Positions 1 to 13,961 of a DNA stretch of 64,000 nucleotides are shown in pieces. The DNA comes from Chondrosia reniformis (Eukaryota > Porifera > Demospongiae > Chondrillida > Chondrillidae). The translations under genes and the position numbers were made by a program. Numbering within the stretch: the stretch's first letter is position 1; the number at the start of each line of letters is the position of its first letter. Location of the stretch: NCBI GenBank assembly GCA_947172415.1, contig OX359191.1:2976001-3040000 (forward strand), in the 5' to 3' direction. The notes beneath the pieces were generated by a model. That model did not search any database, had not been told where the DNA came from, and saw only the letters and a list, made by a program, of their open reading frames with translations.

Positions 1-2210
1 TACAACTAGTACATACAACTAGTACATTCAACTAGTACAACCAGGACATACAACTAGTATATACAACTAGGACTACAACTAGGACATATAACTACATACA
101 ATTAATACACACAACTAGTACATACAACTACTACATACAAGTAGTAAATACAACTAGTACATACAACAAGTACTACAACTAGTACATAGAACTAGTACAT
201 ACAATTAGTACATATGACCAGTTCTTACATATATAACTAGTACCCATAAATAGTATATAAAACTAGAACATACTTTTAGTACATACAACTAGAACATACA
301 AGTAGTACATATAACTAGTCCTACTACATACAACTTGAACATACAACTAGTAACGACAACTTACAACTAGTACATGTAACAAGTACATAAAATTAGTACA
401 TACAATTAGTACCTACAACTAGGACATACAATCGGTACATACAACTGGAAGATACAACTGGATCATAACTAGTACACACAATTAGTATATACAATTAGAC
501 CATGCAACTACTACCTACAATTGTGTAGATACAACTAAAACTTCTAACTATTAAATATAACTAGTCCTAGTATAAACAACTTGAACATACAACTAGTAAC
601 GAGTTCTTATAACTAGTACATGCAACAAGTAACTACAACTAGTAAATATAACTAGTACATAAAACAATTACACAAAACTATTAAATAAAAGTAGTACATA
701 TAACTATATACAACTAGTACATACAACTAGGACATACATCCAGTACATACAACTAGTACATATAACTTGCACATAGAACTAGTACATACAATTAGTACAC
801 AACTAGTCACTAGTCCGTTTAATTAGTATATACAAATAGAACATAAAACTAGTAACTACAACTAGTAAATATAACTGGTACATACAATAATTACACAAAC
901 TGCTACATAAAACTAGTACATATAACTACATACAACTAGTACATATAACTACATACAACTAGTACATACAACTACTACACACATCTAGTACATATAACTA
1001 GTACATACAACTACTTACTAGTACACACAACCAGTATATGCAACTAGTACATAGAACTGGTACATACAACTCCTAAATACAACTAGTAAATACAACTAGT
1101 AAATACAACTAGTACATATAACTAGTACATACAACTAGTACATACAACTCCTACATAGTACTAGTACATACAACCAGTACTATAACTAGTACATGGAACT
1201 AGTACATTTAACCAGTACGTATATCTAATATATAGTACCAGTACATATAACTAGTACATACAAACTAGTACAAATAACCAATACCTACACATATAACTAG
1301 TACATATTAATAGTACATAAAACTAGAACATACCACTAATACATACAACTAGTACATTCAACTAGCACATCTAACAAGAAATTAGAACATACAATTAGTA
1401 CCAACAACTAGTACATACAATTAGTACATACAACTGGACCATACAACTAGCACAAAACTAGTACATACAATTAGTACATACAATTTGAACATGCAACTAG
1501 TACTTACAATTGAGGACATACAACTTGAACATACAACTAGTAACCACTACTTACAACTAGTACATACAACTAGTACATTCAACTAGTACAACTAGTACAT
1601 ACAACCAGTTAATACAACTAGTTCTACAACCAGGACATATAACTAGAACATACAACTAGTATATATAACCCGTGCTTACACATATAACTAGTACATATAA
1701 CTAATACATACAACTAGGCTAGAAACTAGTACATACAAGTAGTACATACAACGAGTAAATACAACTATTATATACAACTAGGACATACAACTAGTACATT
1801 CAACTAGTACAACTAGTACATACAACCAGTTAATAAAACTAGTACTACAACCAGGACATATAACTAGAACATACAAATAGTACATACTACCAGTGCATAC
1901 ACATATAACTAGTGCATATAACTAGTACATACAACTAGAGTAGAAATTAGTACATACAAGTAGTACATACAACTAGTACATACAAATAGTGCACACAACT
2001 AATACACAGAACTAGTACATATACATAGTATATACACAAATATCTAGCACATATAAGTAGGACATACAACTAGTACATACAACTAGTACATATTAGAAGT
2101 ACATACAACTAGAACTTACAACTAGTACATACAACTAGTACATACAACTAATACATGCAGCCACTAACTACAACTAGAAAATATAACTAGGACAAACAAC
2201 AAATACGCTA
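1..2210 (+). repeat. 13-bp satellite array, ACTAGTACATACA orientation
   Basis: Tandem degenerate copies of a 13-bp unit, consensus ACTAGTACATACA. Units vary at many positions (ACTAGTAAATATA, ACTAGAACATACA, ACAATTACACACA and so on) and some are shortened, with a recurring CATATA partial unit. ACTAGT is its own reverse complement, so a TAG stop occurs on both strands of almost every unit, and because 13 is not a multiple of 3 the stops rotate through all frames. No gene is present. The block ends at a polarity switch near 2,210. Confidence 0.95.
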
Positions 2211-5200
2211 GTTTAATGTACTAGTTGTATATACTAGTTGTAAGTAATACTTGAATGTACTAGTTGTATGTACTAGTTTTATGTACTAGTCGCATGTACT
2301 AGTTGTATGTACTCATTGTATGTACTAGTTGTATGTTCTAGTGTAATGGAATCGTTCTATGTGCTAGTTGTATATACTAGTTGTGGTACCAGTTTGTGTG
2401 TGTTAGTTGTATGTAGTTATTTGTATTAATTGTATGTAAAAGTTGTGTGTAATTGTTGTATGTACTAGTGATATTTACTAGTTGTAGTTACTAGTTGTAT
2501 GTACTAGGTATAAGTACTCGTTACTAGTTGTATGTTCTAATTGTTTGTACTAGGACTAGTTATATTTACTAGTTGGAGGTTCTAGTTATATGTACTCAAT
2601 TGTAAGTAGTTGTTGCATATTATAATTTTATATACTAATTGTATGTACTAGTTATGTGCTAGTTGAAAGTTCCAGTGATATGTGCTAATAGTATGTACTA
2701 GTTGTAAGTACTAATTGTATGTACTAATTTTATGTACTTGTTATATGTACTAATAGTATGTTCCAGTTTAATGTACCATTTATATGTATTAGGTATACGT
2801 GTATGTACTGGTTATATGTTTGCGTTGTATATACTAGTTGTATGTACTAGTTATTGGTTTTATGTACTAGCTGTATGTAGTTTAGTTGTATGTAAGAGTT
2901 ATTTGTACTAGTTATATCTATATGTTCTGGTTATATGTACAAGTTGTATATACTAGTTATATGTACTAATTCCCTGTAATAGTTATGTACCAGTTGTAGG
3001 TACTAGTTGTATGTACTAGTTATTTATACTAGTTATAAGAACTAGATACTAGTTGTATGTACTAGTTGTATGTGCTAGTTTTATGAAATTGTTGTATGTA
3101 TTAATTGAATGTATTATTTGTATGTACTAGTTGTATGTACTAATTGCATGTACTAGTTTCTAGTTGTATGTACTAGTTGTATGTACTAGTTATATGATCT
3201 AGTTATATGAGTATGTACTGGTTATATGTACCAGTTGTTTGTAACATTTGGATGTAGTAGTTGTATGTACTCTAGTTGTATGTACTAGTTGTAAGTACTC
3301 GTTATTAGTAGTATGTACCAGTAGAAATACTCATTATTACTTGTATGGTCTAGTTATATGTACTAGGACTAGTTATATTTATTAGTTGGAGGTTCTAGTT
3401 GTATGTACTCAATTGTCAGTAGTAGTTGCATGTTCTAACCGTATGTACTAATTGTAGGTACTAGTTATGTGCTAGTTGTATGTTCCAGTTGTATTTACTA
3501 ATTGTATGGAATAGTTATGTACTAGTTATAGGTACTAGTTGTATGTATTTGTTATATATGCTAGTTGCATGTACTAGTTGTATGTACTAGTTTAATGTGT
3601 ATGTGCTGGTTATATGCACTAGTTGTATGTACTAGTTATATGTACTAGTTATATGTTCTAGTTGTAAGTACTAGTTATGTGTACCGGCTATATATACTAG
3701 TTTTGTGTATTAGTTCTAGTGCTGGTTGTATGTACTAGTTGTTGTATGTACTAGTTGTATTTACTAGTTGTATGCAGTAGTTGTATGTACTAGTGAGTAG
3801 TTGTATGTACTAGTTATATGTACTAGTTGTATGTTCTAGTTGTAAGTAATAGTTGTAATTAGTTATATGTACTAGTTGTATGTAGTAGTTGTGTGTAATT
3901 TTTGTATGTACTTGTTATATTTACTATTTGTAATTACTAGTTGTATGTACCAGTTGTATGTACTCGTTGTAGGTACTAGAATTAGTTATGTGTACTATTT
4001 GTGTGCACTAGTTGTTTGTGCAAGTTATATGAACCGGTAATATGTACTAGTTCTATCTTCTAGTTGTAGTACTAGTTGTAGTACTAGTTGTGTGTAATTG
4101 TTGTATGCACTAGTTATATTTACTAGTTGTATTTACTATTTGTATGTAATAGTTGTATGTACTAGTAACTAGTTGTATACACTAGTTGTTTGTACTTGTT
4201 GTGTATTCTATTTCTATGTACAAGTTGTATATCACTAGTTGTATGTACTAGTTTTATCTACTAGTTGTATGTACTAGTAAGTAATTGTATGTACTAGTTA
4301 TGTATACTAGTTGAATGGACTAGTTGTATGTACTAGTTGTATGTACTGGTTGTATGTATTAGTTACTATATGTATGTACTAGTTGTAGGTACTAGTTGTA
4401 TGTACTAGTTGTCTCTTGGTTTATGTACAACTTGTATGTACTACTTGTGTGTAATTGTTGTATACTAGTTATATTTACTAGTTGTGGCTATTAGTTGTAT
4501 GTACTAGTTGTATGTACAAGTTGTATGTACTACTAATTTGTTGTATGTAATAGTTGTATGTACTATTTGTGTGTACTAGTTCTATGTCCTAGTTGTATGT
4601 GCTAGTTGTATATTCTAGTTGTATGCACTAGTTGGATGTACTAGAAACTAGTTGTATGTACAATTTATATGTGCTAGTTGTATGTACTAGTTGTATGTAC
4701 TAGTTGTATGCAGTAGCTGTATGTACTAGTTGTATGTACTCTTTGTATGTACTAGTAATTAGTTGTATGTACTAGTTTTATGTACTAGATGTATGCACTA
4801 GTTGTATGTACTAGTTGTATGTACTAGTTGTATGAACTAGTTATATTTACTAGTTGCTTTTACTATTTGTATGAACTAGTTGTATGTACCATATTGTCTA
4901 TATTGTATGTATAATAACTAGTTGTATATACTAGTTGTACGTACAAGTTGTATGTTTTATTAACAGTCATTATTTACTTGTTTTATGTACTAGTTGTAGT
5001 TATATGTACTACTTGTATGTACTAGTTGTGCGTAATTGTTGTTTGTACTAGTTGTATTTACTAGATGTAGTTACTAATTGTATAAACTTGTTGTATGTAC
5101 CAGTTGTATGTACTTCTTGTAAGTTCTTATTGTATGTACTTCTTAAATGTACTAGTTGTAGGTACTAGTTGTATATACTAGTTGTATATAGTGATATGTA

Positions 5201-8200
5201 CTACTCGCATGCACTAGATGTGTGTTATTGTTGAATGTACTAGTTATATTTACTAGTTGTAGTTACTAGTTTTAAGCACCAGGTGTATGTACTAATTGTT
5301 TGTATTAGTAACTAGATGTATGTACTAGTTGTATGTAGTAGTTGTATGTACTAGATACTAGTTGTTTATACTAGTTGTATGTACTAGTTGTATATTCTAA
5401 TTGTGTGTACTAGTGACTACATGAATGTAATAGTTGTTTGTAATAGTTGTATCTACCTGTTTTATGTACTAGATACTAGTTTTATATATTAGCTGTATGT
5501 ACTAGTTATGTGTACTATTTGTATTTACTAATTGTGGGTAATGTTTGTATGTACTAATTGTATGTACTAGTTGTATGTAGTTATATGAACTATTTGTATT
5601 GTGCTAGTTGTGTGTAATTGTTGTATGTACTAGTTGTAGTTACTAGTTGTAGTTACTAGTTATATGTACTAGTTGTATGTACTAGTAGTATGTTCTAGTT
5701 TCATGTACTGTTTATATGTACTAGTTAGATATGTATGTACTGGTTACATGCACTAATTGCATGAACTAGTTAAATGTTCTAGTTAAATGTACTAATTGTA
5801 TGTACTAGATGAATGTACTAGTTATATGAACTAGTTGTGTGTACTAGTTGTAGGTACTAGTTGTATGTACTAGTTTCTATTCTAGTTGTATGTACTAGTT
5901 ATATGAATTAATTATAAGTGTATTCACTGGTTATATGTACTAGTTGTATGTACTAGTTGTATGTAGTAGTAAAAATCTGTATTTATTAGTTTTTTGTTGT
6001 AGTTGTATGTTCTATTTGTATGTAGTTATATAAACTAGTTGTATGTACTAGCTGTTTCTAATTGTTGCATTTACTAGTTGTATGTACTAGTGGTATGTAC
6101 TAGTTGAAAGTACTAGTAACTATCTGTATGTATTAGTTGTAGGAACTAGTTGTATGTACTAGTTGTATGCACTATTCAAATGTACTAGTTGTATGTACTA
6201 GTTATTTGTACTGGCTATATATGGTTGTATGTAGTAGTTTTATGTATTAGTTGTATCTACCAGTTTTATGTACTAGTTGTATGTACTCGTAGGTAGTTGT
6301 TTGTACTGGTTATATGTTCTAGTTGTATGTAGTTATATGTACTAGTTGTATGTAGTAGTTATGTGTAATAGTTGTATGTACTAGTTCTATGTTCTAGTTG
6401 TAGGTACTAGAACTAGTTGTATGTAACTAATTGCATATACTAGTTGTACGGGCAAGTTTTATGTACTGGTTATATGTACTAGTTCTATATACTAGTTATA
6501 GTACTAGTTGTATGTACTAGTTGAATGTACTATTTACATGTACTACTTGTATGTACTAGTTGTGTGTAATTGTTGTATGTGCTAGTTATATTTACTAGTT
6601 GTAGTTCCTAGTGATATGTACTTGTTATAAGTACTCGTTACTAGTTGTATGTTCTAGTTGTATGTACCAGGATCAGTTATAGTTACTGGTTGGAGGTTCT
6701 AGTTGTATGTACTAGTTTATGTATTTGTTATATATACTATTTGTATGTACTAGTTGTATGTACTTGTAGTATGTACTGTTTATATGTACTAATTATATGT
6801 GTATGTACTGGTTATACGTACAAGTTGTATGCAGTAGTTCTAGTCACTAGTTGTATGTACTAGTTCTACGTATTATGCACTAGTTCTAGTTACTAGTTGT
6901 AGTACTAGTTGTATGAACTAGTAACTAATTATACGTACTAGTTATATGTACTAGTGTTATGTACTAGTAACAATCTGTATTTACTAGTTGCATGTACTAG
7001 TTGTATGTACTAGTTGTGCGTGATTGTTGTTTGAACTAGTAATATTTACTAGTTGTAGTAACTAGTTGCATGTACTAGTTATATGTACCAGTTGTATGTA
7101 CTAATTGTATGTACTAGTTTTATGTACTAGTTGTATTTACTAGTAACTCTCTGTATGTTCTAGTTGTAAGTACTAGTTGTAAGTACTAGTTTTATGTACT
7201 AGGTGGATGTGGTTTAATGTACTACTATTATTTCCCAGTTGTGTGTAATTGTTGTATGTGCTAGTTATATTTACAAGTTGTAGTTACTTGTTGCATGTAC
7301 TAGTTATAAGTACTTGTTACTAGTTGTATGTTCTAGTTGTATATACTAGGACTAGTTATCTTTAATAGTTGGAAATTCTAGTTGTATGTACTCAATTGTA
7401 GGTAGTAGTTGCATGTTCTAATTGTATGTACTAATTGTAAGTACTAATTATGTGCTAGTTAAATGTTCCAGTTTTAGGTACTAATTTTATGAACCAGCTG
7501 TTTCTACTAGTTGTATGTACTAGTAGTATGTTCTAGTTTTATGTACGGTTTATATGTACTAGTAATATGTATATGTACTGGTTATTTGTACTAGTTGTAT
7601 GTACTAGTTATATGTACTAATTGTATGTACTAGATGTATGTACTAGTTATATGTACTAGTTAAATGTATTGGGTTTGTGTACTAGTTCTACGTACTAGTT
7701 GTATGTTCTAGTTGTATGTATTAGTGGTATGTTCTAGTTTTATGTACTATATATATGTACTAGTTATTTGTTTAGGTACTGGTTATATGTACTAGTTGTA
7801 TGTACTAGTTATATGTACTGGCTGTATATATTAGAAATATCTACTCGTTATATGTACTAGTTCTATGTACTAGTTGAAGTACTGGTTGTATGTACTAGTT
7901 GTATGTAGTAGTTGTATTTACTCGTTGTATGTACTACTTGTATGTAGTAGTTTCTAGTCTAGTTTTATGTACTAGTTATAGGCACTAGTTATATGTGTAT
8001 GCACTGGTTATATGTACTAGTTGTATGTTCTAGTTATATGTCCTGGTTGTAGTACTAGTTTTATTAACTGGTTGTATGTACTAGTTGTACTAGTTGAATG
8101 TACTAATTGTATGTACTAGTTGTAAGTAGTCTTACTAGTTGTATGTTCAAGTTGTATGTCCTCAATTGCAAGTAGTAGTTGCATGTTCAAATTGTATGTA

Positions 8201-10787
8201 CTAATTGTATGTACTAGTTTTGTGCTAGTTGTATGTTCCAGTTGTATGTACTCATTGTATGTACTAGTTGTAGGTACTAATTGTATGTACTAATTTTATG
8301 TTCTTGTTAGATGTGTTAGTTGAATGTACTAGTTGTATGTATTAGTGGTATGTTCTATTTTTATGTACTATATATATGTACTAGTTATTTGTTTAGGTAC
8401 TGGTTATATGTACTAGTTTATGTACTAGTTATATGTACTGGCTTTATATATTAGAAATATCTACTCGTTATATGTACTAGTTCTATGTACTAGTTGAAGT
8501 ACTGGTTGTATGTACTAGTTTTATGTAGTAGTTGTATTTACTCGTTGTATGTACTACTTGTATGTAGTAGTTTCTAGTCTAGTTTTATGTACTAGTTATA
8601 GGCACTAGTTATATGTGTATGCACTGGTTATATGTACTAGTTGTATGTTCTAGTTATATGTCCTGGTTGTAGTACTAGTTTTATTAACTGGTTGTATGTA
8701 CTAGTTGTACTAGTTGAATGTACTAATTGTATGTACTAGTTGTAAGTAGTCTTACTAGTTGTATGTTCAAGTTGTATGTCCTCAATTGCAAGTAGTAGTT
8801 GCATGTTCAAATTGTATGTACTAATTGTATATACTAGTTTTGTGCTAGTTGTATGTTCCAGTTGTATGTACTCATTGTATGTACTAGTTGTAGGTACTAA
8901 TTGTATGTACTAATTTTATGTTCTTGTTAGATGTGCTAGTTGAATGTACTAGTTGTATGTATTAGTGGTATGTTCTATTTTTATGTACTATTTATATGTA
9001 CTAGTTATATGTGTAGGTTTTGGTTATTTGTACTAGTTGTATATCCTAGTAACATGTACTGGTTGTATGTATTAGGTATACGTACTGGTTATATGTACTA
9101 GTTTTATGTACTAGTTATAGTACTGGTTGTTTGTACTAGTTGTATGTAGGAGTTGTATGTACTAGTTGTATGTACTAGTTGCATGTACTAGTTGTGTGTA
9201 GTAGTTGTATGTACTAGTTGTATGTAGTTATATGTACTAGTTGTATGTAGTAGTTTCTGTAATTATTGTATGTGCCAGTTATATTTACTAGTTGTAGTTA
9301 CTAGTTTAATGTTCTAATTATATATAATAGTTAAACGGACTAGTGGGTAGTTGAATATACTTGTTGTATGTACTAATTGTATGTACTAGTTATATGTTCA
9401 AGTTATATGTACTGGTTATATTTACTAGTTGTAGTTACTAGTTGTATATACTAGTAGTAGGAACTACTTGTGTGTACCAAGTGTATGTGCTAGTTGTAGG
9501 TACTAGTAATTATATGTATGTACTAGTTGTAAGGACTAGTTGTATGTATTAGTAGTATGTACTAGTCGTATATACTAGTTATATGTACTAATTGTATACA
9601 CTAGTTGTATGTCCTAGTTGTATGTACTAGTTGTATATAGTTATATGTACTACTTTTATTTACTAATTGTGAGTAATTGTTTTATGTACTAGTTATATTT
9701 ACTAGTTGTAGTTACTTGTTGCATGTACTAGTTATAAGAACTCGTTACTAGTTGTTTGTTCTAGTTGTATATACTGTGACTAGTTATATTCAATAGTTAG
9801 AAGTTCTAGTTGTATCTAGGCAATTGTAGGTAGTAGTTGCATGGTCTAATTGTATATACTAATTGTATATACTAGTTGTATGTCCTAGTTGTATTTACTA
9901 GTTGTATGTAGGAGTCATATGTACTAGTGTATGTACTAGTTGTATGTTCTAGTTGCATGTACTAGTTGTGTGTAGTAGTGGTATGTACTAGTTGTATGTA
10001 GTTATATGTACTAGTTGTATGTAGTAGTTTGTGTAATTATTGTATGTACCAGTTATATTTACTAGTTGTAGTTACTAGTTTTATGTTCTAGTTGTATATA
10101 ATAGTTAAACGGACTAGTGACTAGTTGTATGTACTAATTGTATATACTCATTGTATGTGCTAGTTGTAGGTACTAATTGTATGTACTAATTTTATGTTCT
10201 TGTTAGATGTGCTAGTTGAATGTACTAGTTGTATGCATTAGTGGTATGTTCTAGTTTTATGTACTATTTATATGTACTAGTTATATGTGCAGGTATTGGT
10301 TATTTGTACTAGTTGTAACTACTAGTTATATGTACTGGTTGTATGTATTAGATATACGTACTGGTTATATGTACTAGTTGTAGGTACTAGTTGTATATAC
10401 TAGTTGTATGTAGTGATATGTACTACTCGCATGCACTAGATGTGTGTTATTGTTGAATGGACTAGTTATATTTACTAGTTGTAGTTACTAGTTTTATGCA
10501 CTAGGTGTATATTCTAATTGTTTGTATTAGTAACTAGATGTATGTACTAGTTGTTTGTAATAGTTGTATCTACCAGTTTTATATACTAGATACTAGTTTT
10601 ATATATTAGCTGTATGTACTAGTTATGTGTACTAGTTGTATTCACTAATTGTGGGTAATGTTTGTAGTTACTAGTTGTAGTTACTAGTTATATGTACTAG
10701 TTGTATGTACTAGTAGTGTGTTCTAGTTTTATGTACTGTTTATATGGACTAGTTAGATATGTATGTACTGGTTACATGCGCATGTGT
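2211..10787 (-). repeat. 13-bp satellite array, inverted orientation (TGTATGTACTAGT)
   Basis: Same satellite as the first 2.2 kb but reverse-complemented. The array is uninterrupted for 8.6 kb. It contains internal segmental duplications: a block of about 620 bp starting near 7,721 is repeated in tandem from 8,342, and its leading part recurs at 8,962. Blocks at 5.1-6.0 kb and 6.07-7.14 kb recur at 12.2-13.2 kb and 17.3-18.4 kb. A short open frame near 6,645 is a by-product of units that lack the in-frame TAG. Confidence 0.95.
7721..8961. repeat. Tandem duplication of a ~620-bp satellite block
   Basis: The marker TTAGTGGTATGTTCTA begins at 7,721, and nearly the same string begins at 8,342 and again at 8,962, giving periods of 621 and 620 bp. 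The first two copies are nearly identical through the block, including idiosyncratic variants such as TTTCTAGTCTAGTTTTATG and GTCCTCAATTGCAAG. The third diverges after about 60 bp. A related copy lies at about 18,545-19,170, so the block also moved about 10.8 kb. Confidence 0.85.
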
Positions 10788-10940
10788 AACATGTCCACAA
10801 ATTTCCGATTTTTGTAAATCGTCTTATTAGCGCTTTCAGAAGTGTCACATTCCAGCGGAAGTGTCTCTAGCATGTGACCTGCGCGTGAAGCGGAGCACCA
10901 GCCACTGAAACGTCACGAGTCATCACTAGTCGTTACGATG

Positions 10941-11286
10941 TTAAATTATCAATTGTGAAAACTTATGAGCAATTTATATAGTATAGTGGAGGAAGGCCAA
11001 CGACGGAGGAAGGCCAATAAAGGCCTACGTGACCGAAACGTTCTATTTTTCTTTTGATTATACTACGTTAATAATCAAAAGAAGAATAGAATGTTTTTCT
11101 TTTGATTATACTACGTTAATAATCAAAAAAGAATAGAACGTTTCTGTCACGTAAGCCTTAATTCCTCAGCTATTATTAACGTATTATAATAGCTGAGGAA
11201 TTAAGGCTTACGTGACCGAAACTTTCTATTTTCTTTTGATTATACTTCGTTAATTGCTCATACATTTTCGCCATTGATAATTACAT
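10941..11286. repeat. Nested foldback with alternating inverted motifs
   Basis: Outer imperfect arms lie at 10,941-10,976 and 11,251-11,286 (ATTATCAAT, GAAAA, TATGAGCAATT against their reverse complement). Inside, a motif reading roughly CTACGTGACCGAAACGTTCT then CTTTTGATTATACTACGTTA recurs in alternating orientation about five times. A strong hairpin at 11,146-11,216 has arms of about 31 bp (GTCACGTAAGCCTTAATTCC and its complement). The GACCGAAACG string resembles sequences found near the ends of Penelope-like elements, but that link is only inferred. Confidence 0.6.
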
Positions 11287-11549
11287 AGATATTAGTAGAC
11301 ATGCAATATGCTTACTGTTTCCACTTACCTCTTACAACAACAATAAACTCCGATCAAAGAAACTGTATCGCTACCGAGAAGCCTTACTTGACATATCAAC
11401 TTCGGAAGTCTAATGTTTGTACCAAATATTTGGGTGCATATTAAACGTCATAAGACGTCTTTGTATGATGGCTCAGCTATACTACTAATTTTGGCTCACA
11501 ATCACGTGACAATACCATTACTCGAAGGAGAAGAGACAAATGGAAAACA

Positions 11550-11860
11550 AAACGATTATTAGACAGTGGAGAATTGTATATCTAACCATTTTTTGACATC
11601 AATCTCTTCAGTAAGTAACAGCCTAAAAGTTGTATGTATACTCCTGGAATATTCCCTTGTTTAACTGAGATATTAAGTACTAGAGGCGCCTGATAAAGAT
11701 TCGAAAATACGTTTTCGATTATAATTTAAAAACTAAAGGGAATTTTAAAGGAGTATACATACCATCGTAAGATATCATTATCCTTCATAGGTTGATGTCA
11801 CCATTTATTCTATATTCGTATTTTCCACTGTCTAATAAAACATTTTTGGCGATTTGGCAC
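11550..11860. repeat. Imperfect long inverted repeat
   Basis: The left arm (about 11,550-11,650) contains TTATTAGACAGTGGA, TTTTTGACATCAA and GTATGTATACTCC. The right arm (about 11,740-11,860) contains their complements GGAGTATACATAC, TTGATGTCA and TCCACTGTCTAATAA in mirrored order. The arms are diverged and separated by roughly 90 bp. It looks like a decayed foldback or MITE nested in the larger element. Confidence 0.55.
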
Positions 11861-12065
11861 CTATCACTTACGGCCGCTTACGTTCTCCTTTAAGCCAGCA
11901 ATCGTGACGCTCTTGTAGCCAAACTATTAAGAAAGAATAGCGCTTCAATTCTATATAATTTGTTTAGTGATACGATGTTTCTAAAGTAAAATAGAATAAA
12001 TTAAAAAGAGTGTTAGTTAGCGACTTTTATCGAAAATTTCCGGAAGTATGGACAAGTTCCACCAG

Positions 12066-13872
12066 CGTGTACTAATTGCATGAACTAGTTAAATGTACTA
12101 GTTAAATGTACTAATTGTATGTACTAGATGAATGTACTAGTTATATGAACTTGTTGTATGTACCAGTTGTATGTACTTGTTGTATGTACCAGTTGTATGT
12201 ACTTGTTGTAAGTTCTTATTGTATGTACTTGTTAAATGTACTTGTTGTAGGTACTAGTTGTATATACTAGTTGTATGTAGTGATATGTACTACTCGCATG
12301 CACTAGATGTGTGTTATTGTTAAATGTACTAGTTATATTTACTAGTTGTAGTTACTAGTTTTATGCACTAGGTGTATGTACTCATTGTTTGTATTAATAA
12401 TTAGATGTATGTACTAGTTGTATGTAGTAGTTGTATGTACTAGATACTAGTTGTTTATACTAGTTGTATGTAGTAGTTGTAGTTACTAGTTGTATGTACT
12501 AGTTGTATATTCTAATTGTGTGTACTAGTGACTACATGAATGTAATAGTTGTTTGTAATAGTTGTATCTACCTGTTTTATGTACTAGATACTAGTTTTAT
12601 ATATTAGCTGTATGTACTAGTTATGTGTACTAGTTGTTTTTACTAATTGTGGGTAATGTTTGTATGTACTAGTTGTATGTACTAGTTGTATGTAGTTATA
12701 TGAACTATTTGTATGTGCTAGTTGTGTGTAATTGTTGTATGTACTAGTTGTAGTTACTAGTTGTAGTTACTAGTTATATGTACTAGTTGTATGTACTAGT
12801 AGTATGTTCTAGTTTCATGTACTGTTTATATGTACTAGTTAGATATGTATGTACTGGTTACATGCACTAATTGCATGAACTAGTTAAATGTTCTAGTTAA
12901 ATGTACTAATTGTATGTACTAGATGAATGTACTAGTTATATGAACTAGTTGTGTGTACGAGTTGTAGGTACTAGTGGTATGTACTAGTTTCTAGTCTAGT
13001 TGTATGTACTAGTTATATGAATTAATTATAAGTGTATTCACTGGTTGTATGTACTAGTTGTATGTACTAGATGTATGTAGTAGTACAATATCTGTATTTA
13101 TTAGTTTTTTGTTGTAGTTGTATGTTCTATTTGTATGTAGTTATATAAACTAGTTGTATGTACTAGCTGTTTCTAATTGTTGTATTTACTAGTTGTATGT
13201 ACTAGTAACTAGTTGTATGTACTAGTTTTATGTACTAGTTTTGTTTTCTAGTTTTATGTACTAGTTGTATGTACTATTTGTATGTACTAGTTGTATGTAC
13301 TAGTTTTATGTAGTTGTTGTAAGTACTAGTAACTATCTGTATGTACTAGTTGTAGTTACTAGTTGTATGTACTAGTTGTATGCACTAATCATATGTACTA
13401 GTGTTATGTACTAGTCTTATATACTGGATATGTATACTCCATCTATATACTAGTTCTAGAACTGGTTGTATGTACTAATTGTATGTACTAGTTGTATGTA
13501 GTAATTGCATGTGCTAATTGTTTGGGCAAGTTATATGAACTGGTTATATGTACTAGTTCTTTGTTCTAGTTATAGTACTAGTTTTATGTACTAATTGAAT
13601 GTACTATTTACATGTACTACTTGTATGTACTAGTTGTGTGCAATTGTTATATGTGCTTGTTATATTTAGTAGTTGTAGTTACTAGTTGTAATTACTAGTT
13701 GTAATTACTAGTTATAAGTACTCGTTAGTAGTTGTATGTTCTAGTTGTATATACTAGGACCAGTTATATTTACTATTTGGAGTTTCTAGTTGTATATACT
13801 TAATTATAAGTAGTAGTTGCATGTTCTAAATGTATGTACTAATTGTATGCATTAAGTATGTGCTAGTTGTAT
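12066..13872 (-). repeat. 13-bp satellite array, inverted orientation
   Basis: Continuation of the TGTATGTACTAGT-oriented satellite. The part from about 12,237 repeats the block at 5,148-6,060 at an offset of about 7,089 bp, judged from the shared rare string GTGATATGTACTACTCGC (5,191 and 12,280; also 10,413). The block ends in AGTTGTAT (13,865-13,872), the likely target duplication of the following LINE. Confidence 0.93.
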
Positions 13873-13961
13873 TTAGAAATTACCGAGTGAAAAGTAGGTG
13901 GCGGCGTAACCCTCTTTGCGTCGAGAATTCTGTCTGATTTGACAACCCACCGAAGCCCTGC

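Larger units (their letters stand above)
10788..12065. mobile_element. Non-autonomous TIR/foldback element (MITE-like), ~1.28 kb
   Basis: A non-satellite insert with no open frame of note. Its ends resemble imperfect terminal inverted repeats: the left end carries GTGTAACATGTCCACA and the reverse complement of the right end carries GGTGGAACTTGTCCATA, with further similarity around TTTCCG. The flanks are satellite, and the satellite copy at about 5,722-5,800 shows the same sequence uninterrupted, so it is a proxy empty site. I could not resolve the target duplication. The interior holds two nested foldbacks (10,941-11,286 and about 11,550-11,860). I cannot assign the superfamily. Confidence 0.65.

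Noticed and set aside
1-2210. CRISPR-like direct repeat array
   Set aside because: Repeats are contiguous 13-mers without unique spacers, in a eukaryotic setting.
6645-6863. Short open frame encoding Tyr/Val/Leu/Cys-rich repeats
   Set aside because: Translation of satellite units that happen to lack TAG in that frame. The 39-base period gives a 13-residue repeat (LYVLVVCTS-like); no start context or domain. The same applies to frames at 20,566, 35,046, 39,469 and 47,727.
11170-11230. Second hammerhead ribozyme (CTGAGGA ... CCGAAAC)
   Set aside because: The boxes are present but the bases between them do not form a convincing helix II, and no cleavage triplet or helix I is seen.
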